NCBI GenBank assembly: GCA_035503975.1
Contig: DATJST010000312.1
Coordinates: 1-53,356 of the forward strand
Direction of reading: 5' to 3'
Source of the DNA: DATJMJ01 sp035503975
Lineage (GTDB): Bacteria > Actinomycetota > Acidimicrobiia > Acidimicrobiales > Palsa-688
DNA length: 53,356 bases
Positions 33,133-41,476 of the stretch are shown in pieces (the first letter of the stretch is position 1; every line of letters begins with the position of its first letter). Under the pieces are notes generated by a model. The model saw nothing but the letters and a program-made list of their open reading frames with translations, was not told the origin of the DNA and did not search any database. The position numbers were made by a program, and so were the translations under genes.

Positions 33133-34428
33133 ATGCCGCGCCGCAATAACTCTGGGGTCGCCCGGACAGTTCTCGGCAACGGGCTGCGGGTGGTGGTCGC
33201 ACCGGACCCCTCGGTGGCCTTCGCCGGTGTAGCTGTCGCCTACAACGTAGGTTTCCGCAGCGAGCCCGAGGGGCGTACGGGTTTTGCTCACCTGTTCGAG
33301 CACATGATGTTCCAGGGCTCGGCGCACGTGTCCAAGGCGGAGCACATGCGAGTGGTTGAAGCTGCTGGCGGCGTGGTCAACGGGCACACCCTGCCCGACG
33401 TGACTGCGTATTACGAGGCTGTGCCCGCGGGCGCCCTCGAAGTGGCCCTTTTCTTGGAAGCCGACCGCATGGCTTCGCTCGCGATCTCCGAGCAGAACCT
33501 GGCCAATCAGGTGGACGTCGTCAAGGAAGAGATCAAGGTCAACGTCTTGAACCAGCCCTATGGTGGCTTTCCCTGGATCCCTCTACCCGCCTTGGCATAC
33601 CGCCGCTTTCCCAACGCGCACAACGGCTATGGCGACTTTGCAGACCTGGAGCGCGCCACCGTGCAAGACACGGCCGACTTCTTTGCTACCTATTACACCC
33701 CCAGTAACGCGGTGCTCGCGGTCGTGGGGGCGTGCAGCGCGAGCGAGGTCTTTTCTCTGGCCGACCAGTACTTCGGGCGGATCCGGCGACGGCGCCGTCC
33801 CAAAGCAGGCCCGTGGTCCGAGCCGCCTTTGGAGGCCGACAGGCGCGAAGTGCAAGCAAGCAACCTCGTGCCCCAGCCGGCGTTTGCGGTCGGTCTACGC
33901 CTGCCCGACCCGGTGGCCGACCTCGACAATTTCCTGGCCTACTACCTGCTCGCCAAGATCCTTGCCGCTGGTGACTCGAGCAGGTTGTGGGCGCGGCTGG
34001 TCCACCGTGACCACCACGCCACCCATGTCGATTGCACTCTCGGAGTGCTTGGGATGGAGTCGTTCTTTATCCGCGACCCTTGCTTGTTCCAAGTGCTTGT
34101 CTACCATCCGGGTACGGCCACTACAGACGCCCTGCTCGAGGGCATCGACGACGAGCTTGCCCAGTTGGCGTCAGACGGCCCATCCTCTGCGGAGCAGGCG
34201 AGGGCGGTCGCCGGGTCGGCCGCCGAGATGTGGAGGGGGCTCGGCTCCATCTTGGCGCGGGCGCACATAGTGGCCTCGGTGGAGACCATCCACGGGCGGG
34301 CCGAACTGGTGACCGAGCTGCCCAGCCTCCTCGCATCGGTCCGGCGCGGCCAGGTAGCCGAGGCGGCCGCGGACCTCGCACGCCAACACCGGGCCATTGT
34401 GGAGCTCGTTCCTGCGGGAGCGGCATGA
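33133..34428 (+). CDS. M16 family zinc peptidase, catalytic subunit
   Basis: This 431-residue protein has the inverted zinc motif HxxEH as HLFEHMMF (H53, E56, H57) and a downstream glutamate in VKEEIKV (E132/E133), about 76 residues on, as the third ligand. Other M16 features are GNGLRVVVAPDPS at the start, FRSEPEGRTGFA, and GGVVNGHTLPDVTAYYEAVP. The domain order is one M16 N-terminal domain plus one C-terminal domain, as in mitochondrial processing peptidase subunits. It should pair with the next gene product, which lacks the zinc site. Likely role: processing or degradation of peptides. The longer open frame to 32827 overlaps the previous gene. The stop overlaps the next ATG (ATGA). Confidence 0.9.
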   Translation: MPRRNNSGVARTVLGNGLRVVVAPDPSVAFAGVAVAYNVGFRSEPEGRTGFAHLFEHMMFQGSAHVSKAEHMRVVEAAGGVVNGHTLPDVTAYYEAVPAGALEVALFLEADRMASLAISEQNLANQVDVVKEEIKVNVLNQPYGGFPWIPLPALAYRRFPNAHNGYGDFADLERATVQDTADFFATYYTPSNAVLAVVGACSASEVFSLADQYFGRIRRRRRPKAGPWSEPPLEADRREVQASNLVPQPAFAVGLRLPDPVADLDNFLAYYLLAKILAAGDSSRLWARLVHRDHHATHVDCTLGVLGMESFFIRDPCLFQVLVYHPGTATTDALLEGIDDELAQLASDGPSSAEQARAVAGSAAEMWRGLGSILARAHIVASVETIHGRAELVTELPSLLASVRRGQVAEAAADLARQHRAIVELVPAGAA

Positions 34429-35765
34429 TGGCGGCGACCCTGGCGATACCTTCGGCGGGCCCGCTGCGGGCGCCGCGTTTCCCCAAGATCTTGGAGGCGG
34501 AGCTTCCCGGGGGCGTCCATGGGCTGTTCGCGAGGCGGCCGGCCCTCCCGATCGTCGAGCTGCGCCTGGTGGTCCCGCTCGCGTCGGTGGACATTGTCCG
34601 GCCTGCACCCGTATCCGTGCTCTCTCGCGCTCTGCTGGCCGGCACGGACAGGCATGACCGGATCAGCCTGGCCGAGGAAATCGAGGGTCTGGGCGCCAGC
34701 TTGGGCGCGGACCTGCACGATGACCGCCTCGTAATAAGCGGCGCCGTCCTGGCGGGCAAGCTCGGTGCCTTCGTTGGCCTGCTCGGCGAGGTGTTGAGCG
34801 GCGCCACCTACGAGGAGCACGAAGTCAAAGCAGACCGCGACCGGTTGGCCGACGAGACAGTCATCGCCCTCAGCCAGCCAGGAGTCATCGCCGGCCAGGC
34901 CTTGCGCAGGCGGCTGTTCGGTTCGCACCCCTACGCCACCCCGCTGCCATCCCCAGCCACGCTGCGGCGCGTCCACGGCGACGCCCTACGGTCCCTGCAC
35001 CGCGCCGTGCTTGACCCTGCGCAGGCCCACCTGGCGATCGCCGGTGACCTTCAGCCCGCTCGTGCCCTCGCCTTGTGCGAGGAGATGGCGGCGTCGTGGG
35101 CGGCGAGCACCGAGGGGGCCCGGCCCCAGCCGCCCCCGGTGAGCCCGCCCGTCGCGGGGCCGATCGAGCTCGTAGCCCGCCCTGGGGGCGTGCAAAGCAA
35201 CCTCCGCCTGGGCGGCGCGGCCCCTTCGTTGAGCGATGCCGCGTGGCCCGCGGCCGACCTGGCGGAGAGCATCTTCGCCGGCATGTTCAGTTCGAGGCTG
35301 ACTGCCAACCTCCGCGAGCGCAACGGCTACAGCTACTCGCCGGGTAGTTACGTGCGCCATCGGCGGGCCGGTTCATACCTCGTCGTCGCGGCCGACGTCG
35401 CCACTGAGGCCACCGGCGCCGCCCTGGTCGAGACCAATTACGAGCTGGGCAGGATGGCGGTCACCGGAGTCAGTGACAATGAGCTCGAACAAGCCCGCAG
35501 CTACCTCGTCGGCCGCTTTGGCTATGAAACCTCGTCGCTCGCCTCTTACACCTCAACGTTGGCTGGTCTGGCCGTCAGCGGTGTTGGCCTGGGCTACCTG
35601 GAGAGTTACCCAAAGGGCTTGATCGCGGCCACCAAGGCGCAGGTGGATGACGCGGCACGCAGGTTCCTCGCGCCGAGCCAGATGGTTTCGGTCGTCGTCG
35701 GAGACCCTGACAGGGTTGCCGGGCCCCTTTCGACCCTCGGCGAGGTAGTGACCCGTTCGTCGTAG
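34425..35765 (+). CDS. M16 family protein, non-catalytic partner
   Basis: The 446-residue product is the partner of the preceding peptidase. It has no HxxEH; that position reads TDRHDRISLAEEIEGLG, and only the helix is kept. It does carry the Arg/Tyr pair characteristic of non-catalytic M16 partners (RERNGYSYSPG near residue 300), which binds the substrate peptide. The N- and C-terminal M16 domains are both present (LRLVVPLASVDIVRPAPVSV, HPYATPLPSPATLRRVHGDA). It starts with ATG ATG at 34425, overlapping the catalytic subunit's TGA by four bases, so the two are translationally coupled and should form one enzyme. It is of normal length for the family. Confidence 0.87.
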   Translation: MMAATLAIPSAGPLRAPRFPKILEAELPGGVHGLFARRPALPIVELRLVVPLASVDIVRPAPVSVLSRALLAGTDRHDRISLAEEIEGLGASLGADLHDDRLVISGAVLAGKLGAFVGLLGEVLSGATYEEHEVKADRDRLADETVIALSQPGVIAGQALRRRLFGSHPYATPLPSPATLRRVHGDALRSLHRAVLDPAQAHLAIAGDLQPARALALCEEMAASWAASTEGARPQPPPVSPPVAGPIELVARPGGVQSNLRLGGAAPSLSDAAWPAADLAESIFAGMFSSRLTANLRERNGYSYSPGSYVRHRRAGSYLVVAADVATEATGAALVETNYELGRMAVTGVSDNELEQARSYLVGRFGYETSSLASYTSTLAGLAVSGVGLGYLESYPKGLIAATKAQVDDAARRFLAPSQMVSVVVGDPDRVAGPLSTLGEVVTRSS

Positions 35766-35873
35766 GTACGACAGCGTGCGAAAATGTCGAAACCGGCGGC
35801 CGGCGCCCGCAAGGGGATTTACCCTGGGACGCGGGCCTGGGCCCTTTCCCGGCCCCCGGCAAGGAGAAGCAGT

Positions 35874-36215
35874 TTGCGGACGAACACCCGTCGAGAGGGC
35901 GAGAAGCCCTCGCGGCAGATTGGGCGCACCCGGTGCGTCCTCGGTTTTCGTTCCCTGGCGCGGGCGTCGTGCGCGGCTGCCGCCGCATTGGTGGCGTGCG
36001 CCGTCCCGAATGCGGCGCAGGCCCCGGGCCTGGCCCGCAGCGTCGTGCCCATGCTCGGGCACGGTGCCCACGCGCGGCCCGTTCCGACTGCGACCACGGC
36101 GCCGCGTCCCGGTTCGGTGACGACCACGTCCGTACCGCTGACCACGAGGACGACTTCTGGCACCACAGTCCCGGCCAAGCACAGCCAGCCAGGCGGGTCA
36201 CGCCCAGTGCGGTAG
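35874..36215 (+). CDS. Small secreted Thr-rich protein (probable)
   Basis: TTG 35874, with AAGGAG seven bases upstream, gives a 113-residue product. A charged N-terminal region of about 30 residues is followed by a hydrophobic segment that reads SLARASCAAAAALVACAVPN and ends at a signal-peptidase-like AQA. The mature part has a Thr-rich end (RPVPTATTAPRPGSVTTTS, VPLTTRTTSGTTVP), the same composition as the other secreted proteins of this window, which supports a real gene. No globular domain is seen, and the function is unknown. It lies between the M16 pair and the convergent GT39-like gene. A longer frame from 35784 has no better site. Confidence 0.4.
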   Translation: MRTNTRREGEKPSRQIGRTRCVLGFRSLARASCAAAAALVACAVPNAAQAPGLARSVVPMLGHGAHARPVPTATTAPRPGSVTTTSVPLTTRTTSGTTVPAKHSQPGGSRPVR

Positions 36216-36249
36216 GCACCAAGACGCGGGCCCGGGTGCTAGTGCAGCA

Positions 36250-37944
36250 CTAGGCGCCGCCCCTGGTCTCTGCCGGGAAGCCCGAACTCGGGACCCGGCT
36301 CACGTTCCTCATGTACAAAGCGACCTTGGCACCAAGGAAATCGAGTGCCGACACCTTGTTGTAAGCCGACGTGATCTCGGAGACCAGGTAGTGCTCTGTC
36401 CGGTACACGAGGGCGCGGTACGCCAGCACACCAGGCCCGGGCGCCTCGCTGCCGGCGTGCGAGGTGACGAGCCATAGCCGAGCGCACGAACGTGTGACTG
36501 CCTCGAACTGTGCCGGCGTGAACGACTGGGGTTGTTCGGCGTACGCCGACCGCGCCCCCCATGTCGTACGCGGGAGCACAAGCTGAGGGACGACGCCGCG
36601 CAAATGTAGGTTCACGACATAATAATCGAAAGGCATGTAGGCGTCTGCAACGAAAAAGGCAATACAGTCACCGGGTTTTGAATGTGCCACCAAGTTGGTC
36701 ACACCAATCCTCCAGTTTTCGAGCGGCACACCATAACTGGGCAGGATCACGGCCGCTCGTAAGGCGAGGATGGTAATCGCGGCTGCGGCGCCTAGCGTCC
36801 GCCAGGGCACCCGGGACAAAGCGACCCCGGTCAGCATTGAACCCCCGACAACAGAAAAAAGGATGTAGCGGTCGGAGAAGACCGGCTGCACTTCCTTGGA
36901 GAAGACCCATGTCACGACCGGCGGCAGGAGCAGCCACGACAGCAGCAACAGGTAGCCCCATGCTTCCGGGCCGCGCGGATGCTGCCTGGTGCTCCGCACC
37001 GCCAACGCGAGCGCAGCCGTCCAGCACAGCAAAACAGCGCAGGTTAGGGAGTCGACCTGCCAATGGTGGAAAGGTACGTTCACGTTCTTGGACGAGGCCA
37101 GGAAATCCACGAAATAAAGGTTGTTCCGGCTGAGGAGCGGTCCCGGTGGCGGGATCCATTGGATAGGGCGCGTGCCGTGGTCCAAGCCGACCCAGGCGAG
37201 AGGCACAAGCGCCGTCGCTGACAACGTAGCGGGCAGGACGAGAGCCCTCCACTGGATGTCACCCCGGCGCCGGCCCAAGAGGGATATCGCTTGGGCGAGC
37301 ACAACCAGGACGCTCAGGAGGAGCGTGTACGCTGCTAGCACGCTCAGTGCGAAATAAACGGCCCAGGCCCATCGGTGACGCGCCTGCACCGCCACCACAA
37401 ACGCCAAAGTCGAACAGCAGGTCAGGAATACTGCCGGTACGTAGGCTCGGGCATCTTGTCCCCACCACACCATCGGTAGGCTTACCGCGACGCAGGCGGC
37501 TGACAGTACCGCCGCCCAGGCACCGAACAGGCGCCGGACCAGGTAGTAGCACACGGGCACCATGCCGATCGCCGCAAGCGCACTGGGAGCCCGCAGAGCT
37601 GTTTCGGTGTCGCCGAACACCCCGGTCCAAAAGTGCATGCCGAGGTAATAGGCGACAGCGTTCCCGGCGTCTTCTAAAACCGCCGGGAGAAGGCGGCCAC
37701 CGTGCTGGCTAGCCGCTCCAAAGGTGAACGCCTCGTCCAGCCATAGGCTCCGCGCCCCGAGGTCGTGCAATACCAGCCACGTCGCCAGCAGAGTGCATAC
37801 TGCCAGCGCCGCGACCTCGCTCCCGCGCTGCCGCCGAGATGCGCGGCGGCCACCGCCCACGCCGGTGGCGGTCAGGTGGTCGCCGAGGACGGCGACGGGT
37901 TCACGCCTTGCTGTAAATCTGGGCGCTGCCCAAGGCATAGACAT
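36250..37944 (-). CDS. GT39-like membrane glycosyltransferase
   Basis: The 564-residue protein has about 11 membrane helices and follows the ArnT/PMT (GT-C) plan. Just after the first helix is LGARSLWLDEAFTFGAASQH, with the acidic residues that bind the lipid-linked sugar in the family. DTETALRAPSALAAIGMVP and YYLVRRLFGAWAAVLSAACV follow. A 150-residue non-helical end (ITSAYNKVSALDFLGAKVAL) lies outside. It probably moves a sugar from a polyprenyl phosphate onto an outer acceptor. ATG 37944 overlaps the upstream lipoprotein stop by 44 bases; GTG 37860 would avoid that and is a fair alternative. Substrate and acceptor are unknown. Confidence 0.75.
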   Translation of the reverse strand: MSMPWAAPRFTARREPVAVLGDHLTATGVGGGRRASRRQRGSEVAALAVCTLLATWLVLHDLGARSLWLDEAFTFGAASQHGGRLLPAVLEDAGNAVAYYLGMHFWTGVFGDTETALRAPSALAAIGMVPVCYYLVRRLFGAWAAVLSAACVAVSLPMVWWGQDARAYVPAVFLTCCSTLAFVVAVQARHRWAWAVYFALSVLAAYTLLLSVLVVLAQAISLLGRRRGDIQWRALVLPATLSATALVPLAWVGLDHGTRPIQWIPPPGPLLSRNNLYFVDFLASSKNVNVPFHHWQVDSLTCAVLLCWTAALALAVRSTRQHPRGPEAWGYLLLLSWLLLPPVVTWVFSKEVQPVFSDRYILFSVVGGSMLTGVALSRVPWRTLGAAAAITILALRAAVILPSYGVPLENWRIGVTNLVAHSKPGDCIAFFVADAYMPFDYYVVNLHLRGVVPQLVLPRTTWGARSAYAEQPQSFTPAQFEAVTRSCARLWLVTSHAGSEAPGPGVLAYRALVYRTEHYLVSEITSAYNKVSALDFLGAKVALYMRNVSRVPSSGFPAETRGGA

Positions 37945-39226
37945 GGCCGCTGCGGTCGAGTAGCCAGTACCCCTTGCCGTCTGGCCGCGCCGAAATGGCG
38001 ACGACAGGGTCTGTGGAGGCGTCGATGGTCGCCGTCACGGCACCATAAAACGAATTAATGGTGTCGCCGATGGTGATCACGCCGCCGTCTATGCCCGCTT
38101 CCCAAGCCCCGTTGCCGCTCGGCGAAGCTGCCCCGCCTACCAGGCTGGCCGAAAGCGCCGTGCCCGCACCGCCTCCGGCGATAGATCCCCCCGGGTACAG
38201 ATAGGTGGCCGCATTACTGGACGCGGTCACAATGTAACCCCCACCGTTCCGGGTCATTATGGCAGCGTAAGGCGCCATCGAGGGGCCTGGCTGGCCCAGG
38301 GCCTGGGCGTCCCCGAAATGGTAGACGTGGCCGTCCGCTGTCAGGATCCAATAGCCCTTGCCGTCAGGGGACTCAGCGATGCCCACTGCCGGTGCTTGGG
38401 ATGCGACTGCGGGGGAGAGCGACCCGTACCCGACAGCGTCCCCGAAGTGGTACACGTGCCCGTTGCGGCTCAACAACCAATAACCGTGCCCGTCGGAAAC
38501 TCGGGCCATGCCCACGATCGCCGACCGTGCCGAGGCGCCCGGCGCCCGCGAGCCGTAGGAACGAGCGTCGCCATAAGCCGTCACTACGCCGTCTGCTTGG
38601 GCGAGCCAGTAACCGCCGCCATCGGTGGTCGTCGCGATGGCCACATAGGCGCTCGCCACCTCCGGCGCCGCGGCGGTGACGCGGAACGGCACGACGCCAA
38701 CCTTGCCACCGGTGCAGTCGGGTGCCTTGAACTCGTAGCGACCGGGCTCCGCCGGTAGGCCCGGCCTGCCCGCGTGGTCGCTCCCGAGATAGGCCGGGAC
38801 GAGGAACGACGCCGACCAGGTGCCGTTGCCGTAGAGCGGTGCCGCCATTTGCACAGCAGGCCCGCCCGAGGCCTCGTCCGCCTTCACGAAGCTGAAGCCG
38901 AACCAGTTGTGGTCCAAGTTGCAACCGTGCCCCGCCCCGCCCACGAGCGTGACCACAGTGCCCGGTCCTCCAGCGGCGGGTGAGACCTTGATCGTCCCTG
39001 CCGCATAAGACGGCGTTGTAGGTGCGGACGTACCCTTGGGCGAGGACCCGCAGGCGGCCAGTACCCCGGAGGCAGCCAGCACCGATGTGGCGGCCGCGGC
39101 CACCGCCTGCCACGACCGCGCCGGCCGCGATGCGCTGTACTGGCCTGCGCAGTGCAGCCCCCAGCCCGCGAAATGCGGCCTTCGGCACTTACGGTCGGTC
39201 CACATTTCCCGGTCGCTGCCCTCCAT
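37901..39226 (-). CDS. Lipoprotein with GYWL/FGDA beta-propeller repeats
   Basis: The signal region ends in the lipobox VLAAC (LAASGVLAACGSSPKG), so the mature protein is lipid-anchored outside. An Ig-like domain of about 110 residues (TIKVSPAAGGPGTVVTLVGG, YRFEFKAPDCTGGK-type strand) is followed by five or more repeats with the core GYWL...DG.V..FGDA (for example GHGYWLLSRNGHVYHFGDAV). Such repeats make a beta-propeller and, to my knowledge, are typical of Acidimicrobiia. It has 441 residues from ATG 39226; a later ATG at 39205 is possible. It shares domain order with the lipoprotein at 50.5 kb, so the two are paralogs. It may bind surface carbohydrate, inferred from the glycosyltransferase that overlaps it. 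Confidence 0.75.
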   Translation of the reverse strand: MEGSDREMWTDRKCRRPHFAGWGLHCAGQYSASRPARSWQAVAAAATSVLAASGVLAACGSSPKGTSAPTTPSYAAGTIKVSPAAGGPGTVVTLVGGAGHGCNLDHNWFGFSFVKADEASGGPAVQMAAPLYGNGTWSASFLVPAYLGSDHAGRPGLPAEPGRYEFKAPDCTGGKVGVVPFRVTAAAPEVASAYVAIATTTDGGGYWLAQADGVVTAYGDARSYGSRAPGASARSAIVGMARVSDGHGYWLLSRNGHVYHFGDAVGYGSLSPAVASQAPAVGIAESPDGKGYWILTADGHVYHFGDAQALGQPGPSMAPYAAIMTRNGGGYIVTASSNAATYLYPGGSIAGGGAGTALSASLVGGAASPSGNGAWEAGIDGGVITIGDTINSFYGAVTATIDASTDPVVAISARPDGKGYWLLDRSGHVYALGSAQIYSKA

Positions 39227-39289
39227 CCACTGGCCGCCGCCGGCGCCGTCGCCGGGGGGGCGGCGGCAAGTCTAAGCGGCGTAGTAGGC

Positions 39290-39964
39290 CTAAGCGGTCC
39301 CCGGTACGACGAGGCCGGTCTCGTACGCAGTCACGACCAGTTGGGCGCGGTCGTGCGCGCCGAGCTTTGTCATGGCCCGGCTGACGTGGGTCTTGGCCGT
39401 GAGCGGGCTCATGTAGAGCCTTCCCGCAATCTCGTCGTTGGACAGGCCCTGGGCTACGAGCACGAGCACTTCACGCTCGCGCTCGGTAAGCGCAGCCAGC
39501 GCTTCGGCTGCTGGCCGTGCGCGGTTGTGCCCGTCGGGCCGCGCCGCAATGTCTTCGATCAGCCGGCGGGTGACCGATGGCGACAGCAGGGCATCACCGC
39601 GGGCCACAACCCGCACAGCCTGGATGAGGTCGGCGGGCTCGGTGTCTTTCAACAAAAAGCCGCTTGCTCCGGCCCGCAGCGCCTCGTACACGTACTCGTC
39701 CGTTTCGTAAGTTGTCACTATCAGCACTCGCACCGCGGCTAGGGCAGGGTCCGCAGAAATGCGGCGCGTTGCCTCCAGCCCGTCCGCGTGAGGCATGCGG
39801 ATGTCCATCAGGACCACGTCCGCCCCGTGCTGGCGAGCCGCCGCGACCGCCTCATCCCCGTCACTGGCCTCGCCCACGACCTCGATGTCGGGGGCCGAGC
39901 CTAGGAGCAGCTTGAACCCGCCGCGTAGCAGTGCCTGGTCGTCGGCGACCACTACCCTGATCAC
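39290..39964 (-). CDS. NarL-type response regulator
   Basis: This is a 224-residue receiver/LuxR response regulator. The receiver has acidic residues D8/D9, the phosphoacceptor D54 in VVLMDIRMPHADG and the conserved lysine in GFLLKDTEP. The C-terminal helix-turn-helix reads LTEREREVLVLVAQGLSNDE followed by MSPLTAKTHVSRAMTKLGAH, the usual NarL/FixJ form. GTG 39964 overlaps the stop of the sensor kinase by four bases (GTGA), so the pair is coupled. It should control a promoter in response to the kinase; the divergent region at 41.3-41.5 kb with an inverted repeat is a candidate. Confidence 0.92.
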   Translation of the reverse strand: MIRVVVADDQALLRGGFKLLLGSAPDIEVVGEASDGDEAVAAARQHGADVVLMDIRMPHADGLEATRRISADPALAAVRVLIVTTYETDEYVYEALRAGASGFLLKDTEPADLIQAVRVVARGDALLSPSVTRRLIEDIAARPDGHNRARPAAEALAALTEREREVLVLVAQGLSNDEIAGRLYMSPLTAKTHVSRAMTKLGAHDRAQLVVTAYETGLVVPGTA

Positions 39965-41286
39965 CGAGCGCTCGTCGCCTCGCTGGGGACTTTGCCTGGG
40001 AGTGCCACCGGGGCGTAAGGGAGGGTGGCCTTGACTACAAAACCGCCCCGCGGGCCGGGGGCGGCGGCAACCCGGCCACCGGCCGCCTCCACCCTTTCGC
40101 GCATGCCCCGCAGCCCGCTGCCACCCTCTTGCCGGCCACCCTCTTCGCTGGCACCCTCTTCGCTGGCACGCTCTTCCCGGCCACCCCGAGCACCCTCTTC
40201 CCGGCCACCTGCCTCGTTGCTAACCGGGCCGCGGCCATCATCGGTTACTTCGATCGTCAGCCCATCGACGGCGTAAACCAGCTTCACCAACGCCCGCGCC
40301 GGGCCCGCATGTCGCAGCGTGTTGGTGAGGGCCTCTTGCACCACTCGGTAGCTGGCCAGGTCGGCGGCCGCGGCGAGCGGGCGTGGCGTACCGTGACGCT
40401 CGACCGTGATCGGCAGCCCGGCCTTGGTGGTGACAACCACTAGGTCGTCCAGTTGGGCGAGGCCTGCGACTGGCGCCACCGAGTCTTTGTCTTCGGGAAA
40501 GCGCAGCAGGTCCAAGATGCCCCGCAATTCGCGGAGCGCCTCCTTGCTCGTGGTGCGGACCTGTTCCATTGCCTCGAGCGCCTTGGCCACTTCCTCGGGC
40601 CGCTCCCGCAGCAGGTGGGAGGCCGCGCCCGCTTGAACGTTGATCGTAGCCATGGTGTGGGCCACCACGTCGTGCAGCTCCCGGGCGATGCGTAGGCGCT
40701 CGGCTTCGACCCGGCGCCGGGCCACCTCTTCGCGAGAGCGCTCGGCCTGCTCCACCCGGTCGCGGGCTTGGGCCAGCGTCGTGCGCCGGTTGGCGACCGC
40801 GAAGCCGGCCCCGGCCCCAGCCAAGGCCTCGAAGGGCACAACGGTGAGAGGCCCCTGGGTTACCCCGAACGGCTCGAAGGCGGCGAAGGCCACTCCCAAC
40901 AGGACAACGCTGGCGGCAAGGCACGTCCAGGTCGTGCGCGCGTTGGTAGCGGTGGCCAAGGCGTAGAGCCCGACGGCCACAGCGAGCAACGGCGCCCCGT
41001 CGTCGTAGCCGAGCACCGTGTAGGCCAGGGTCAGCGCCAGCACGGCCACATATGTGGCCACCGGCCAGCGGCGCCGGCCTACCAGCACCAGGCCGGCGGC
41101 TACCACCAGCACGTACGCCCAGGGTGGCACCGTGGGCAGCTTCAGCGACGGGTCGCCCTGGACCGGGTTGTGGGCCTCGTCGTAGGCGCCGTAATAGTCG
41201 ATCGCGGCAGTGACCAAGGCGATGGCAGCGTCCGTACCCCAGTTGCCCCACGAGTGCTGCGTTGGAGCGGAGCGGTTCGTCACCAT
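39961..41286 (-). CDS. NarL-family sensor histidine kinase
   Basis: The 441-residue protein has a membrane N-terminal half with about four or five helices (WAYVLVVAAGLVLVGRRRWP, then YVAVLALTLAYTVLGYDD), a coiled-coil (VEQAERSREEVARRRVEAER) and a HisKA_3 domain with H205 in ARELHDVVAHTMATINVQAG. The ATPase has VVQEALTNTLRHA (N box) and TDDGRGP then GSGLRGMRERVEAAGG (G boxes). Between the last two lies an insert of about 30 residues built from 5-residue repeats of the EEGAS/EEGAR type, in the ATP-lid region. ATG 41286 follows TAGCGT by seven bases and is leaderless. The very long frame to 41805 overlaps the MMPL gene and is not used. The signal is unknown. Confidence 0.88.
   Translation of the reverse strand: MVTNRSAPTQHSWGNWGTDAAIALVTAAIDYYGAYDEAHNPVQGDPSLKLPTVPPWAYVLVVAAGLVLVGRRRWPVATYVAVLALTLAYTVLGYDDGAPLLAVAVGLYALATATNARTTWTCLAASVVLLGVAFAAFEPFGVTQGPLTVVPFEALAGAGAGFAVANRRTTLAQARDRVEQAERSREEVARRRVEAERLRIARELHDVVAHTMATINVQAGAASHLLRERPEEVAKALEAMEQVRTTSKEALRELRGILDLLRFPEDKDSVAPVAGLAQLDDLVVVTTKAGLPITVERHGTPRPLAAAADLASYRVVQEALTNTLRHAGPARALVKLVYAVDGLTIEVTDDGRGPVSNEAGGREEGARGGREERASEEGASEEGGRQEGGSGLRGMRERVEAAGGRVAAAPGPRGGFVVKATLPYAPVALPGKVPSEATSAR
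40121..40210. repeat. 15-bp tandem repeat inside the sensor kinase gene
   Basis: Copies of a 15-base unit (core GCACCCTCTTCGCTG) encode the acidic five-residue repeats in the ATP-lid insert. Phase is kept with the reading frame, so the protein stays intact. Confidence 0.7.
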
Positions 41287-41293
41287 GGCTACA

Positions 41294-41299
41294 ACGCTA
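41294..41299 (-). promoter_or_regulatory. -10 box of a leaderless promoter (sensor kinase)
   Basis: On the minus strand TAGCGT is followed by seven bases and ATG 41286. This also fixes the start inside a much longer open frame. Confidence 0.45.
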
Positions 41300-41410
41300 C
41301 GCCGGGCCAGCAGAAGGCTCGTCATACCGGTGGAGGCCTTCGCACCGCGGCGCGTACTGCTGCCGGAGTAGCCACAACTCCCGCGCCCGGACGATGACTG
41401 CGGACGCATG

Positions 41411-41430
41411 TTCACGTCACCATAAGTGAA
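41411..41430. promoter_or_regulatory. Inverted repeat between the two-component pair and MMPL
   Basis: TTCAC (41411-41415) and GTGAA (41426-41430) form a perfect inverted repeat with a ten-base spacer in the 190-base divergent gap. A CATAAG lies in its centre and could be a -10. It is a candidate binding site for the adjacent NarL-type regulator. Confidence 0.35.
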
Positions 41431-41476
41431 AGGGCCCAAGCGTGGCGGGCCGCCACGGACGCCGAACGGAGCAGTC

